In this document: positions 24,701 through 33,241 of the stretch, in pieces
Position numbering within the stretch: position 1 is the stretch's first letter
Layout of the letters: each line of letters opens with the position of its first letter
Source of the DNA: Micractinium sp. NFX-FRZ
Taxonomy: Eukaryota > Chlorophyta > Trebouxiophyceae > Chlorellales > Chlorellaceae
NCBI GenBank assembly: GCA_029339195.1
Contig: JAPTJF010000582.1
Span: 1-33,318, forward strand
Reading direction: 5' to 3'
Length of the DNA: 33,318 nucleotides
Notes under the pieces: model-generated
Told to the model about the DNA's origin: nothing
The model's input: the letters and a program-made list of their open reading frames with translations, nothing else
Database searches by the model: none
Translations under genes and position numbers: made by a program

Positions 24701-25748
24701 GTGTGCCTGGTGTGAGCACCAAGCATGCCGCCGGTGCTGTGCATGCTGTGCACGGGCTTCACCTGCAGACGAACACTGCAGCCGCCGGGCCTGCCCGCGC
24801 CCCTGTCTTTCTCAACGGCACGCTTGCTCCTGTGCTCTCCCTCTTCGGACCGCAGGTGTGCGAGCACGGCGCGGGGGCGCACCCCGGCAAGCGGCGTGAG
24901 GTGGAGGACAGCAGCAAGAAGCTGGGGGCACTCTTCTGGAGAATGAACAAGGGTGGGTGGCCAGGTGGCGGGGCGGTGGGCATGGTGCGGGTGGGGGAGC
25001 GAAAGGACAGCAGCAGGGAGCTGGGGGCGCTGTTCTGGAAGGTGCACAAAGGGTGATCGAGGGTGGCTGCATTCCTCCGCTGGCCACACAACGGGGCGGG
25101 CAGGTGGTTGCCTCACTTGCACCTCCCGCAGCATATTCTGCAGCTGTGCTTGGCAGGCCGCGGGGACCTGCAAAGTGTCACACTGCCGCCGTGCCAGCCC
25201 CCTGGCCAAGGCTGACCTCTCCCCGTTTGCATTGATGCTGCCGCCGCCGCCGCCGCTGTGTCTGCAGGGGAGGTGAGCCAGAGCGTGGCGGGCAAGCTGC
25301 TGCAGCTGTGCCAGGCGCTGGATGCGGGAGACTTTGTGACCGCCACGCACCTGCAGGTGCGTGCTGGGGCAGCCCTTGGGAGGCTTGACTGCCTGCAGGA
25401 GGGAAAGCGAGAGCGCCACCTGATGGAAGGGCAAGGGGCCACAGCCAGCCCTCTGGTCGCCGCACTACAACTACCTGACCGCGCTGCCCGGCTCCAGGTT
25501 AAAACGACATGTGTGCTCTCTGTGCTGTGCACCGTGCTGTGACTGGCTGCAGGTCGGCCTGACCACCAACTCTCTCTGGCTCGCACTTTGCTGATCTGTG
25601 GTCAGCTTGTGTTACTGTGTTAACTTTGCAATACTGTGCCCATGCATGGCTGCAGGTCAGCCTGACCACCAGCGACTGGGACGAGTGCTCCCCCTGGCTC
25701 ACCGCACTCAAGCGGCTCATCAAGGCACGCCACCAAATGATGGGCTGA
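14184..25748 (+). CDS. SEC31: COPII outer-coat protein SEC31, 27 exons
   Basis: Forms with SEC13 the outer cage of ER-to-Golgi vesicles. Exons: 14184-14309, 14501-14626, 14973-15151, 15503-15696, 16174-16231, 16446-16536, 17035-17185, 17472-17524, 17774-17897, 18106-18194, 18516-18584, 18961-19068, 19414-19747, 20005-20085, 20359-20477, 20991-21132, 21372-21494, 21981-22099, 22273-22342, 22518-22598, 22821-22931, 23093-23905, 24089-24169, 24545-24606, 24856-24952, 25268-25356, 25656-25748; 3783 nt, 1260 aa. Residues 1-367 are a WD40 propeller ([42 protein letters not shown]). Residues 457-567 are acidic and Ala-rich; about 594-849 form the helical solenoid ([17 protein letters not shown]); 850-1120 are Pro/Gln/Ala-rich, the usual site for SEC23 contact and GAP stimulation; the end has the conserved [19 protein letters not shown]. 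The start [15 protein letters not shown] fits SEC31 N-termini. Introns 3, 8, 11 and 23 begin with GC. Confidence 0.95.
14405..14466 (+). repeat. Short tandem duplication in SEC31 intron 1
   Basis: GCAGTGCCTGGCCC and an AGCCTTTT-type segment occur twice about 31 bp apart shortly before the exon 2 acceptor. Confidence 0.7.
15105..15290 (+). repeat. Copy of SEC31 exon 3 donor end in intron 3, GC donor included
   Basis: GCACCAGGGGCCGGT...GGAGTTC...TTCAGGCGCG at the end of exon 3 is repeated at about 15240-15280 (CACCAGGGGCCGGTGTG, then GTTCAGGCGCG). Both copies read CAG then GCGCG at the splice position, so the unusual GC donor was already present when the segment duplicated. The start of exon 4 (CCCCAACCTGCT) also has a copy at about 15434. 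Confidence 0.75.
15152..15502 (+). other. GC-AG intron 3 of SEC31
   Basis: CTTCAG then GCGCGA; acceptor CTGCAG. It joins LEFNSF to SPNLLASGG in the WD40 region. A decayed copy of the junction within the intron also has GC. Confidence 0.8.
15823..15870 (+). repeat. Copy of SEC31 exon 4 donor end in intron 4
   Basis: CATCCTGGGGACGTGCACCG and GCGGGCACAGGTGGG repeat the end of exon 4 (about 15665-15702), keeping the CAG-GTGGG donor intact about 165 bp downstream. Confidence 0.85.
15941..16010 (+). repeat. Imperfect (CAG)n tract in SEC31 intron 4
   Basis: Seventy bases of CAG units with a few GGCAG interruptions. It can be read as poly-Gln/Ala in any frame but lies between the exon 4 donor and exon 5 acceptor and is not coding. 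Confidence 0.9.
16512..16660 (+). repeat. Copy of SEC31 exon 6 donor end in intron 6, offset about 111 bp
   Basis: GATGACATGGCGCCCTCCCT plus GCAGG at the end of exon 6 recurs at about 16625 as GGTGACATGGCACTTTCCCT plus GCAGG. The copy has GC at the donor position. Confidence 0.7.
16922..17064 (+). repeat. Copy of SEC31 exon 7 acceptor end, offset 107 bp
   Basis: Thirty identical bases beginning CTGTGGGACCTGCGCAAC stand at 16928 and again at 17035, both preceded by a GCAG acceptor. Only the second continues into the WD40 repeat; the first runs into intron sequence. Confidence 0.9.
17525..17773 (+). other. GC-AG intron 8 of SEC31
   Basis: GTGCAG then GCAAGA; acceptor TTGCAG. It joins NWNFDVQ to [11 protein letters not shown], a conserved SEC31 stretch. 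Confidence 0.85.
18174..18395 (+). repeat. Three copies of SEC31 exon 10 donor end
   Basis: TTTGGCGGAAAGCTGGCG at 18174 (true exon 10) recurs at 18276 and 18365 as TTTGGCGGCAAACTGGCGTG; offsets are 102 and 89 bp. The second and third copies match each other better than the first. A TGCTGTGCTGTGC simple repeat sits between them. Confidence 0.85.
18585..18960 (+). other. GC-AG intron 11 of SEC31
   Basis: AGCCAG then GCAAGC; acceptor CTGCAG. It joins SVTISQ to [11 protein letters not shown] in phase 0. Confidence 0.85.
18734..19000 (+). repeat. Three copies of SEC31 exon 12 start
   Basis: GTGCTGACGGAGCC-type segments occur at 18734, 18854 and 18961 (true exon); offsets are 120 and 107 bp. The copy at 18854 has a CTGCAG acceptor and reads [14 protein letters not shown] then a TAA stop, so splicing there would truncate SEC31. 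Confidence 0.88.
19729..19856 (+). repeat. Copy of SEC31 exon 13 donor end
   Basis: GAGCAGCACAGCCCCGGAGG at the end of exon 13 is repeated about 98 bp downstream as GAGCAGCACAGCCCCGCAGG, followed by the same GTGGGTGCTG. Both have usable GT donors. Confidence 0.85.
20436..20720 (+). repeat. Triplicated SEC31 exon 15 donor end, unit about 92 bp
   Basis: GTGGGCAACTACGCCGATGC to CTGGAGGT occurs three times (GGGC at 20441, 20534, 20625), with the intervening CAGGGAGAAGGGGGGTCGG tract also repeated; a partial fourth trace follows near 20715. All three copies keep a GT donor. The donor of copy 2 (after 20570) is in frame with exon 15. Confidence 0.92.
21452..21690 (+). repeat. Three copies of SEC31 exon 17 donor end
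   Basis: GAGCCGCTGCTC...GCCACGGCAGGTGTG at 21452-21500 (true exon) is echoed at 21542 and 21646; offsets are 90 and 104 bp. Reading through from the true donor meets a TGA before the second donor, so these copies cannot simply extend the exon. Confidence 0.75.
21710..21740 (+). repeat. (GT)n microsatellite in SEC31 intron 17
   Basis: About 15 uninterrupted GT units, preceded by interrupted GTGTGGG sequence. Confidence 0.9.
22942..22990 (+). repeat. Short tandem duplication in SEC31 intron 21
   Basis: GTCGCATGGGCTGGTGGGAA occurs twice in direct succession near the donor of intron 21. Confidence 0.85.
24140..24295 (+). repeat. Copy of SEC31 exon 23 donor end, GC donor included
   Basis: ATCACGCTGGCCAACGCAGG then CAAGC at the end of exon 23 recurs at about 24265 as ATCATGCTCGCCAATGCGGG then CAAGT. 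Both copies have GC at the splice position. Confidence 0.82.
24170..24544 (+). other. GC-AG intron 23 of SEC31
   Basis: ACGCAG then GCAAGC; acceptor CTGCAG. It joins NITLANA to [10 protein letters not shown] decayed copy of the junction inside the intron has GCAAGT. Confidence 0.8.
24903..25056 (+). repeat. Copy of SEC31 exon 25 donor end, offset 100 bp
   Basis: GGACAGCAGCAAGAAGCTGG...TTCTGGA...AAGGGTG at 24905 is repeated at 25005 with several substitutions. The copy's reading frame is shifted by one base relative to the exon. Confidence 0.88.
25544..25690 (+). repeat. Copy of SEC31 exon 27 start, offset 103 bp
   Basis: TGGCTGCAGGTCGGCCTGAC then CACCA at 25544 precedes the true TGGCTGCAGGTCAGCCTGAC at 25647. 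The upstream acceptor is intact but its reading frame leads into non-conserved sequence. Confidence 0.85.
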
Positions 25749-25895
25749 GCAGCAGCTGCGGGCAATGCTGCCACGACACGTCATGGCAGGCATGGCAGCA
25801 GTTTCTGGGCTGAGCAGCAGATGATGGGCTGAGCAGCCGTGGGCGTTGCCGCAGCATCAAGGCGCGGCAGCAGGTGCTGGGCTGAGCAGCCCCGG
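25737..25895 (+). repeat. Repeated coding-end segment after the SEC31 stop
   Basis: ATGATGGGCTGAGCAGC, the last codons and stop of SEC31, recurs at about 25805, 25819 and 25877. The most distant copy also keeps ATCAAGGCGCGGCAGCAGGT before GCTGGGCTGAGCAGCC, which reads IKARQQVLG and stop against IKARHQMMG and stop in the exon. The duplicated unit therefore spanned the coding end. Confidence 0.75.
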
Positions 25896-26464
25896 CGCCA
25901 GCTGGCTGGTCCGGGTCTTAGAGGTGCCTGAGAGCTATTGGCTCACAGCTGTCGGCTGCGCCAGCGGGCTAGAGATGGCACTGTGACCTGCCTGCCTGCC
26001 TGCAGCCAAGTCGCTGGCTGGTCAGCCAGCCTGCCAGATCGGCGCTTCCATTTCTGCCCAGTTAATGCATCTAGCCCTGCCTTTGTGTAGCGCTGTGCAC
26101 TTTAAATTTCGTGTGTCACTCTCTCCCTGGTTCGTTTTGTTTTGTTGCAAGCCCCACCCCACCCAGCACAGCCCCGGTGGAGACATCGCAGAGAGGTCAC
26201 AGAGCCAAAGGAGGCCAGGCAGCGGAAGTGGGGACTGGGCAGCTGCAGCAAGAGAGCAGCCGATGTGTGGGCTGAGAGGAAGCCTGCGTGCTGCCATGAT
26301 GCACACATACATCTGCCCGGGACATCCTGCCTCCTGGCTTGGGGACCGGTCCACGATGCCTGGTTCCAAGCAGTACACAGTTCAAAATGGTTCGAAGTAC
26401 AAGAACGAGTACACATAAAGCAGGGGATGACAAACGTTGGCCTGCTGAGCAGCAAGTGAGGGCT
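25749..26464. other. Convergent SEC31 / TDP2-like 3' regions
   Basis: No gene is supported. Both transcripts end here or overlap. Besides the repeated coding-end segment, I find no TGTAA on either strand in this interval, so the cleavage sites remain unassigned. Confidence 0.5.
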
Positions 26465-29222
26465 TCAATACAGCGTGCGGGGCCGTACGGCGCGCCCGTC
26501 AGCCTCCGCCTGCGCTGCACGCCCCCCCTTGGGCGGCCCCTTGCGCTCGCCGCTGGGGCGCAGCGCCTGTGGCGGGCTGGGCGGCGCCGCCGCCTGCAGG
26601 CGCACGCTGGCAAGCAGGCCAAAGTGATCCGACAAAAAGTCCCCGCCCCCAGCAGTGGCCGGCTGGTTGGCCACTATTTGTAGGTCTGTGGCCTCGAGGC
26701 CGCGAAGGTACACACGGTCGTACCTCGCCGTGTAGTGCCGCGTGTCTGCAAGGGGAGGGGCGGTGTGGGGTGGAGTGGGTGGGGGTGCAGAGGGCGTGGG
26801 TGGCAGGCTAACGGGGTGCTTCCCAGGGGGAACCCGGTGATGCAACCACTGCTTCAGCGCGCTGCGCATGCAGCTATAGTGGCAGCTATAGTGGCAGCTT
26901 GTCAGAGCTCCCAGAGGGTAGGAAGCATTCTGGCCTATTCACTGCAGAGTTTTCACGTTCCCTGGACGAGAGTCTAGCTTTACAATGTCGAGGCATGCAG
27001 CAGGCCAGGAAAACATGAGGCCTTGACAACTGTACTCAACACAGGCGTGGCAGCCCCACCTGGCCCGTAGTAGTGGTTGCGGTGCGTGTCCCACGTGTAG
27101 TGTGCGGTGCGGGGGGAGCCCAGCTGCAGGAAGGCGTCGGACAGGCCCAGCTGCGCCACTGCAGGCACAGTGGAGGGGCAAGAGGGAGGGGAGGGTTAGG
27201 CGGGGGAGAGGTCAGGGAGAAGGAGGGGAGGAGCTGATGTGCCAGCTGCAGGGGGGGGCGTCGGACAGGCCCAGCTGCGCCACTGCAGACACAGTGGAGG
27301 GGCAAGAGGCAGGGGAGGGGAGGGGGTGAGAGGTCAGCGGAAGAAGGAGGGGAGGAGCTGATGTGCCAGCTGCAGGGGGGGCGTTGGACAGGCCCAGCTG
27401 CGCATTGATGGGGGGCCGGTCGGGATGTTTAGGCTCTCTTGGGGGCGGGCGGTGGTGGTGGGGTCTAGGGAGGGGAGCGGGCATGCGTGGGCACTGGGAG
27501 CTTGCACTTTGTGTGAGGAGAGTAAACAAAGGGCTGCGGCTGCGGGCCACCTCTGCATTCGCCCCTTCCCCCCACAGCTGGTGCCCGCCGCCAGCTGGCA
27601 CAAGCACATGCCACCCACCACTGCCGCTTTCTGCCTGCTGCTGTCAGCAGGCAGCGGGCACACGCACCCACCGCTGCCGTTCTCCGAGTTCCGCATGTTG
27701 CAGTCCCCCGCCAGGATGAGCCGGCTGCGGGGCGGCAGGGAGCGCAGCGTTGCCTCCACCTGCTCGGCGGGCGTTAGCAGGGAGGGGGCGGGGCAATGAT
27801 AGGGGGGATGACAAGGGGGCAGGGTATTGCTGGGCGGGATGAGAAGGAGCTGGGCAAGTGAGAGAGGAAATGAGAAAGGGCAGGGGGACAGTTAGGGGCA
27901 GAGAAGGTCCCCCGGGGGGGAGGGCTTGTGAACAGGCAGGGGTGTGGTGCGCGGCAGTTGTGCCTTCAGTTTGGTTGAGGACGGGGCGATGCCGGGCATG
28001 CCAGCAGGCTGGCGTGGCACAGCGTGCTCAGCGCTCAGCGCACGGCGTGCATGCTGCAAGCATGGGCACGTGGCACAGGCAGGTGGGACACTGCTGCATT
28101 TCACGACTGTAAAAAGCCTATCTTGTTGAGCACGTGGGCTCGGCTGTACTGACCTGCTTGAGGCGGTACTTTGCACCCTCAGCAAAAGGCTCCAGGTGGC
28201 ATCCCGCAAAGAAGATGCAGCGAAAGACGCCGCCTTCCACCAACGGCAGCGGGCCGCCCGCTGCGGCGCCCGCTGCGCCTGCTGCGCCTGCTGCCACCCC
28301 ACCTGCTGCCGCTCCTTTGTCTGCGCCGCCTGCTGCAGCCCCTCCCCCTGCTGCTGCGTCTGCGCCGCCACTGACTGTGAGATCTCCTGGCTGAGGTGGT
28401 AGCGGCAGCGGGATACGGGCGATTGCCACGGGCCCCACGCACCGCAACGCCTCGGCCTGCAGGGACGACTGCACCCACAGCTGTGTGTAGCCGCAGTGCG
28501 ACTCGACTGACCCACACAGGTCGTAGCCGGCGCCGGAGAGGGCCTGCACAGGGGAGCACGGGGGGGGGGCGTGATTCTGTCCATGCTGTTCAACTGCAAC
28601 CGCAAGCCAGCCTGCTTTGGTGACGCAGGCCAGACCTGCGCCCTGTGAGGTGCCTGCACTGGGTGTGGCAGGGACATGAAGAATCAGGCAACGGCAGGGG
28701 CTGCTAGTTTCCCAGGTGGGCGGCAGCTCGCTCTTGTGACTGCATTGCGACAGTCAGAAAAATAGGATGGCGCTACCAGTTGGTTGTCCCGCTTACCTCC
28801 ACTAAGGGTGCGGTTGCTGGCGTTGGGAACACCTCCTGTAGGGTGATGAGGTGGGGGGCGTGGTGCAGCACCTCTCGGGCCACCGCCGCATACTTGGCTT
28901 TGAGGCTGAGGTTTGAGAGGGCCGACACATTGGCGCCTGAGATGTTGTAGGTCAGCACACGCAGGGTCTGCATGTTGTAGCTGCAGCGTGCGTTTGACCC
29001 AGCCCAGGGCCTCGGGAGGTGGGCAGTGCGCAGGGCACCTGCAGGGCCGTGCAACCGCTGCCGCAGGTGCCGCCACTGCCCTGGCTGGGCGCGGTGCTGC
29101 TGCTGCTGCCGGTCGCTGGGCGCGGCTTTTTTCTGCCGCAGCTGATAGACGCCGGCCACTGCAGCCGCCGCGATCACAGACACGCTCAAAAGAGCGCGGG
29201 AGGAGCCTCGCGCTCGAGCCAC
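26465..29222 (-). CDS. TDP2-like endonuclease/exonuclease/phosphatase-family enzyme, membrane-anchored
   Basis: Exons (minus): 29222-28797, 28543-28154, 27759-27672, 27158-27060, 26745-26465; 1284 nt, 427 aa. Mg-dependent phosphodiesterase fold: LTYNISG (90-96), TLQEV (128-131, the metal-binding Glu), HLEP (258-261), AGDCNMR (289-295), YTWDTHRN, RYDRVYLRG and LSDHFGLL (372-379). YTWDT plus RYDRVYLR plus SDHFGL points to the tyrosyl-DNA phosphodiesterase 2 branch, whose members remove 5'-tyrosyl adducts left by topoisomerase II. Oddities: a hydrophobic segment at residues 10-25 behind MARARGSSR suggests a signal anchor or organelle presequence; HLEP replaces the usual HLES; an Ala/Gly-rich stretch sits at about 198-235; no UBA domain is present. 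A related EEP phosphodiesterase with another substrate cannot be excluded. The exon 3 acceptor is GAGCAG, two AGs three bases apart. Confidence 0.82.
27121..27410 (-). repeat. Three tandem copies of the TDP2-like exon 4 acceptor region, unit about 123 bp
   Basis: CAGCTGCAGG...GCGTCGGACAGGCCCAGC plus TGCGCCACTGCAG begins at 27121 (true exon 4), 27243 and 27367; offsets are 122 and 124 bp. The intervening purine-rich tract (GGAGGGGAGGAGCTGATGTG) is shared, so whole units were duplicated. The second copy retains an intact acceptor; the third has lost it (GCGCATTGATGG). Confidence 0.93.
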
Positions 29223-30206
29223 CGAGTTTCGTGTGTTCCCGCCGCACTATTTGAACTCCGGAAAGCAGGTGTCGAGGGATAGATGCTGACTATTGGGAAG
29301 CCAGGAGTCCAGCACTGTCGCCAGGTGGCGGCAGGTGCTGAAAACCCTACCTGCAACTGCAGGGCTGCACTGTGCTTGGACGTGAATGCGTGTCTTGCGC
29401 ACCTGCTCAACGACACGCACATGGGTATTGAAGCTTGGTTCCGCTGCCCCTGCACTGCAACTGGGTACAGCACTTTCTTTGCCGCGGCCCGCTGGCTGAC
29501 CGCTTTAGCTTTTAGTGCTCAGGCCGGAACCCATCTGACCCTCTGCTTTCAATTTAACAACATGCAACGGGCGTGACACCAGTCGGGTGTGAGAAAACTC
29601 AAATTGGTTTGGTGTTAAATGACGACGCCGCCAACATGCCTCCCCGACTTGCCGCCACATCACTGCAACTGAGCCAAGGCCCAGCGCTTCAGGGGCTTCA
29701 TCCCCAATCGGAGCGTACATCCCAGCCATCAGGCGCCTGCGGCACGCATCCAGCGTAGCCTATGATTCCTGCAACCGTCACAGAGTGTGCGGTCGCAAGG
29801 TGCTGCTGGCAGAACAGTGCTCTTCTTAATCGTTTAACATCTTTGCGGCATCGTTTCAGCTGAACATTAATTGAGCCCCCTAAGCCGCTTCGGCTCTCAG
29901 GCCGCAAAGTGCCCGCACACAAAGTAGCAGGCGCCGCTCCAGCTCGGCTCCGCGCAGGCATCGCTGAGTTCTACAGGCCACAAAAGGTCAGTAAAATGCG
30001 GCAGGTGAAGCCAGGAGGGTGGGCCTCGCCACCGCCGCCCCTGCCGCCACCACCGCTGCCGCCGCCGCCGCTCCTGCCTGTGCTCCGGCCCGCCCACCTC
30101 GCACCTCGCTCACCATCCGCCTCTCCGCCGCCCTGCAGGCCAGCCGAGGAGCCCCGCCTGGTGCACGACCTTGGTGGCCCCTTGGCGACGCTGACGGAGG
30201 CAGCGC
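29223..30206. other. Divergent intergenic region, TDP2-like / exostosin-like
   Basis: About 980 bp between two divergent start codons. It must hold both promoters. I see no tRNA, repeat array or supported exon; the middle (about 29560-29900) is less GC-rich than the flanks. No clear TATA box. Confidence 0.55.
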
Positions 30207-31145
30207 ATGGCGATAAAACGGCCGCAGCGGCAGGGCCGCAAGGCAGTGATTGCCCTGGGCGCCATCGCCCTGCTGGGCTGCCTGCTGCTGGTCTCGCTTT
30301 GGGGACCCACGCAGCGCTCGGTTGGGCCCGCGGATCAGGTGGGTGGATGCAGCATGCATGCACATGCGGGGCAGTCTGTGGTGCTGCTGGCAAGGCGCGC
30401 AGCGCTCTCCTCTGTCTTGTCGTGAGCTCGTGTTGCCGGTCCGGTGTTGCCAGCCGGTGTTGCCAGCCGGTGGTGCCAGCCGCTGTTGCCAGCCGTCGTT
30501 GCCAGCCGGTGGTGCCAGCTGCAGCGTGTGCCCGCTCACTCTTGATGTGTGCCGCCCCATGGGGACACGCTGGCAAGGCACCACAGCACTCACCTGCCCT
30601 GTAGTGAGCTGGCGTGGCCAGTGTGTGCTCGCTCACCACAGCACTCACCTGCCCTGTAGTGAGCTGGCGTGGCCAGTGTGTGCCCGCTCACTGCTCATGT
30701 GCACCGCCCCATGGGTGAAATGCCCTGCAGGCCAGCCAGGGAAGCCCTGCAGAGGACAGCAGCAGCGCTACCGATGCAGCAAGAAGCGGGAACAGTGGCG
30801 GCACCAGCGGCAAGGGTGGCGGCAAGAGCGGCGGCGGCAGCGGCAAGGGCGGCGGCAAGAGCGGCGGCAGCAGCGGCAAGGGCGGCGGCAGTAAGCAGGC
30901 GCAGGCGGTGACGGCTGCTGCTGCGAAGCCCAGGCCGGTAACAGAGGAGATCAAGAGGCGGTGCGCTGGCACGCTGGGCACATGGTGCGTCGACTACTGG
31001 ACGCAGCCGGAGGTGCCAGCTGTCACGGCGCCACGTGGCAACAAGACGTGCAGCCTTGACTGCAACAAGGTGCGGGCCGGTTGGGTTCGCTGGGCCCGGC
31101 AGAGCGGGGCTGGCGCCAGCCTCTGCTAACCGACATTGCGTCCCT

Positions 31146-31208
<63 letters not shown>

Positions 31209-33241
31209 CTTGCATGCCTGCCTGCCTGGCTCGGCAGGCATGGCCCCACTCGACCCTCGCTGCTGCGGCTGCTTTCCCTTTGCAGGTTGGCACGTGCAGC
31301 GCGCTGACAGGACGCTGCACCTGCTCAGCAGGCAAGCTTTAAGAGCGCCGCCTGCGCCCTGTGACGCGCATGGTGCACTGGCAGCTGCAGCGTGCCTGCC
31401 TGCCTGCCGTGCACCGACCTGCTGGCGACATCAGTCACAGCTCATTTCCCTGCACTGTTGCCAGTGCCCCGTGCCCCTCCATTTCCCTTGTTCCCTTTAG
31501 GCCTGCCGCACGCGCCTGCTTGCCCCTGCCCGCTACCTGATGTCAACCCGCCCTGTACACTGCCCACACCCGCAGGCTGGACCGGCTTCAACTGCCTGCA
31601 CCCCATGAAGCGGTACTGCACCCACAAGTACCGGGATGCCGGGTTTGAGGTGCCCCGCCTGGAGGCCGACCTGGCAGCGGGCATCGGGGGGCCCGACCCC
31701 AACATGTTCCCACGCGGCCGATGCGCAGGTGGGCAGCGGGGAGGGAGGGGCAGGGGCAGGGGCAGGGCAGGAGGGGCCCTGGGTGGGGTGGGGTAAAAGG
31801 GGGTACCACCAGCGGTGGGGGGTGCAGGGGCAGGGCAAGGGGTCTGGAGTGGGGTGTGCTGCACCCAATTTGCAGACCTCTTCCCACCCTCTATCTCAAC
31901 CCCTGCGGCCTGGCTGGCCCAGCCAGCCAGCGCCCGCCTCGCACAGTTCCTTCATCAAAGCTACACACTCCATTGCTCTCCCCCTGCTCTGTCCCATGAG
32001 ACCGCTGCTGGCTCCCCGTGGACTTGAAATGTAATTGATTGATTGAATTGATTGCATGCGCGGGCACGGGTTTTCTGCCAGCAGCGCACCGGTAGTGATC
32101 CTAATGAAGTTGTGCGGGCTGGAGGCTGTACTGCTGATGTACGGTTGCCTGCTGCACCGGTGGGCTCGGCTGTTGCTGCTGCCCCTCCAAAAGCCTGGCT
32201 GTGTGCTGCCTCTCCCTGCCCCGCAGGTATCGGTTGATAAGATCGGCCGAAGCCTGCTGCTGTGCCTGCACCGTAGTGCCCACCCACCTCCTGCCTCTGC
32301 CCCTTGCTTTGCCCTCCAACAACGCACCAGGCTTTTGTGACGACGAGATCGGCGCCTGCTACTGCCCCTCCAACACCACCTACGGCCGCATCCCCAGAAA
32401 GCTGGAGGACCCCCAAGGTGGGTGCCTGCATCTTAGCATGTGCTTCTACCTGCACTTTGAACGAAACGATTGCAGAGTGGTGGCTACTTGCAATAGGGCT
32501 CCTGGGCCAAGCACAGCACTCATTGCTCTCCCTCTCCCTCTCCCTCACCTCACCGTTGCTGGCTACCCTCCCTCACCTCACCGTCCCTGCCGCCCCCCCC
32601 GGCCCCGCAGACACCCCTCCCGCCCGGGTGGGGCGCACCATGGACCTCTGGTGCCAGCCCAACCAGATGCCAAACGGGACCGACACTGTGTGGGGCACCG
32701 TCACGCCTGATGAGCTGTACGGCCCCGAGGGGTGGTGTACCGCCGAGAAGCCCAAGATCAGGTGCCTCTGCTACAGGGACGGTGAGCGGTGTGGGCGGAG
32801 GAGGGTGGGGGTGTGTGCAGGGGCGGGGATGGGGCAGAGGGTGGGGGAAGAAGACGGGGGCTAAGGCCGAGCTGGGAGAGGCAGCAAAGGGGAAAGGGCA
32901 CAGGGAGCGAGTGAGGGATTTCCGCTCTGCGCAGTGCTGCCCACGTGCCCACATGCACATTCACGTACCTCCCGCCCCCGCCCTCAGTCTGCACCAGTCC
33001 CTCTGCCAGCCCACCAGTCCCCGACTTGCAACGTCCCGAAGCGCTGGCGAGCGGTGCATGTGGCCCCGCGGTACTTGTTATGATACTGTCTTCCGCACGT
33101 TTGTGTGCGTTGCCTGTTGCCCGCTGTACACGTATTTTACGTGCCCCCCTCCCGTTGTGCAGGGATGGCGGGCGAGTTTTGCGACGAACCGGTGGAGCAG
33201 GTGCGCGCCTGCATTCCGCTGCTACATGATGCATGTTTGTG

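Noticed and set aside
28797..29222. Possible extra intron inside exon 1 of the TDP2-like gene
   Set aside because: GT and AG dinucleotides with pyrimidine tracts exist between residues 60 and 85, but the obvious pair changes phase and loses the LTYNISG frame, while the unspliced frame is open. The low-complexity RAQPGQWRHLRQ stretch remains slightly suspicious.
29909..30604. Plus-strand open frame of 231 codons over the exostosin-like start
   Set aside because: Different frame from the membrane-anchor exon, Pro/Ala-rich without any motif, and it crosses the exon 1 donor. The ATG at 30207 with an upstream in-frame stop gives a convincing type II anchor.
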